Assembly: GCA_031552425.1 (NCBI GenBank)
Contig: JAVBMM010000090.1
Span: 1 to 6,502, forward strand
Source of the DNA: JAISFI01 sp031552425
Lineage (GTDB): Bacteria > Bacteroidota > Bacteroidia > Bacteroidales > Azobacteroidaceae
DNA: 6,502 nucleotides
Direction of reading: 5' to 3'
In this document: piece after piece, positions 6,217 through 6,502 of the stretch
Layout: every line of letters starts with the position of its first letter
Numbering within the stretch: the stretch's first letter is position 1
Made by a program: the position numbers and the translations under genes
The notes under the pieces: model-generated
What the model was told of the DNA's origin: nothing
Databases searched by the model: none
Seen by the model: only the letters and a program-made list of their open reading frames with translations

Positions 6217-6502
6217 AGGATTTGTCTTTTCCTCCAAATTCTGTTATATCGCTTATTATTTCTTCCACTTTTTTCATCAGGTTTTCTTTTAATTTTTTGT
6301 AGTATGCTTTTACTAATTTTTGGCTATTTTTCCCATCCGGTCTGCTTGCCCTATTCAAGAAATCGGCCTGCATATCCAATATTTTTGTTAAAATAACATC
6401 TGCTTTCTGAGTATCTACACCGGGAACATATAACCTGCAAAACAAACATTCAACAAATAATTCGCTTGCAATTTCATTAATCGTTTGTTTTAATTCTTTT
6501 TT
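6215..6502 (-). CDS. Small uncharacterised protein, N-terminus outside window
   Basis: The frame is open from the window edge at 6502 to the TGA at 6217-6215, giving 95 residues. They begin KKELKQTINEIASELF and contain LFCRLYVPGVDTQKADVIL and a Lys-rich amphipathic C-terminal part (KLVKAYYKKLKENLMKKVEE). The protein looks all-helical, with no signal peptide or membrane segment. I do not recognise a named family; it resembles small hypothetical proteins of Bacteroidota, and its function is unknown. The TTG at 6445 lies within continuous coding sequence, so the true start is probably a little beyond the window. It ends 4 nt before the acyltransferase ATG at 6210, so the two are probably co-translated. 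Confidence 0.75.
   Translation of the reverse strand, partial: KKELKQTINEIASELFVECLFCRLYVPGVDTQKADVILTKILDMQADFLNRASRPDGKNSQKLVKAYYKKLKENLMKKVEEIISDITEFGGKDKS

Noticed and set aside
6211..6237. TTG at 6237 as acyltransferase start
   Set aside because: It would need a rare start codon inside the preceding gene, while two ATG codons at 6210 and 6207 follow that gene's stop and retain all family motifs.

Overview
This AT-rich window is most likely chromosomal DNA of a Bacteroidales-type member of the Bacteroidota. The evidence is the gene content: a GSCFA-domain protein, a TonB C-terminal module of the Bacteroidota 'FPGGE...' type joined to a VIT/vWA protein, and genes that start after A/T-rich leaders with little or no Shine-Dalgarno sequence. 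The species cannot be named from the sequence. No rRNA, tRNA, CRISPR array, insertion sequence or phage gene is visible, and no stretch above 300 bases lacks a gene.

Layout. Bases 1-1982 (+) carry a 5'-truncated VIT-vWA protein that ends in a TonB C-terminal domain. It meets a GSCFA-domain protein (2900-1953, -) tail to tail, and the two reading frames overlap by 30 bp. Everything from 6502 down to 1953 is on the minus strand. In transcription order it holds a small uncharacterised protein (partial, 6502-6215), a lysophospholipid-type acyltransferase (6210-5668), an omega-amidase of the nitrilase superfamily (5647-4856), two tandem secreted alpha/beta-hydrolases (4859-3963 and 3880-2987), a strong intrinsic terminator (about 2968-2926), and the GSCFA gene.

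The genes from 6502 to 2987 look like one operon. Spacings are a 4-nt gap, a 20-nt gap, a 4-nt ATGA stop/start overlap and an 82-nt gap, and the terminator lies 18 nt after the last stop. The encoded activities are an inner-membrane acyltransferase, a cytosolic deamidase of 2-oxo acid amides and exported esterases. They do not form an obvious single pathway, so shared function is not claimed.

The most informative feature is the tandem esterase duplication. The repeat units (3953-4883 and 2977-3904) differ in length by exactly one codon. The downstream unit still carries the last 24 nt upstream of the start codon, which at the ancestral position are the 3' coding end of the omega-amidase gene. 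This orients the duplication and shows which copy kept the original position. The copies have diverged mainly between the oxyanion loop and the nucleophile elbow, with all catalytic residues intact, which suggests a change of substrate rather than decay. Other points of interest are the VIT-vWA-TonB_C architecture and a long imperfect hairpin (2017-2089) just past the VIT-vWA stop, inside the opposing GSCFA coding sequence.
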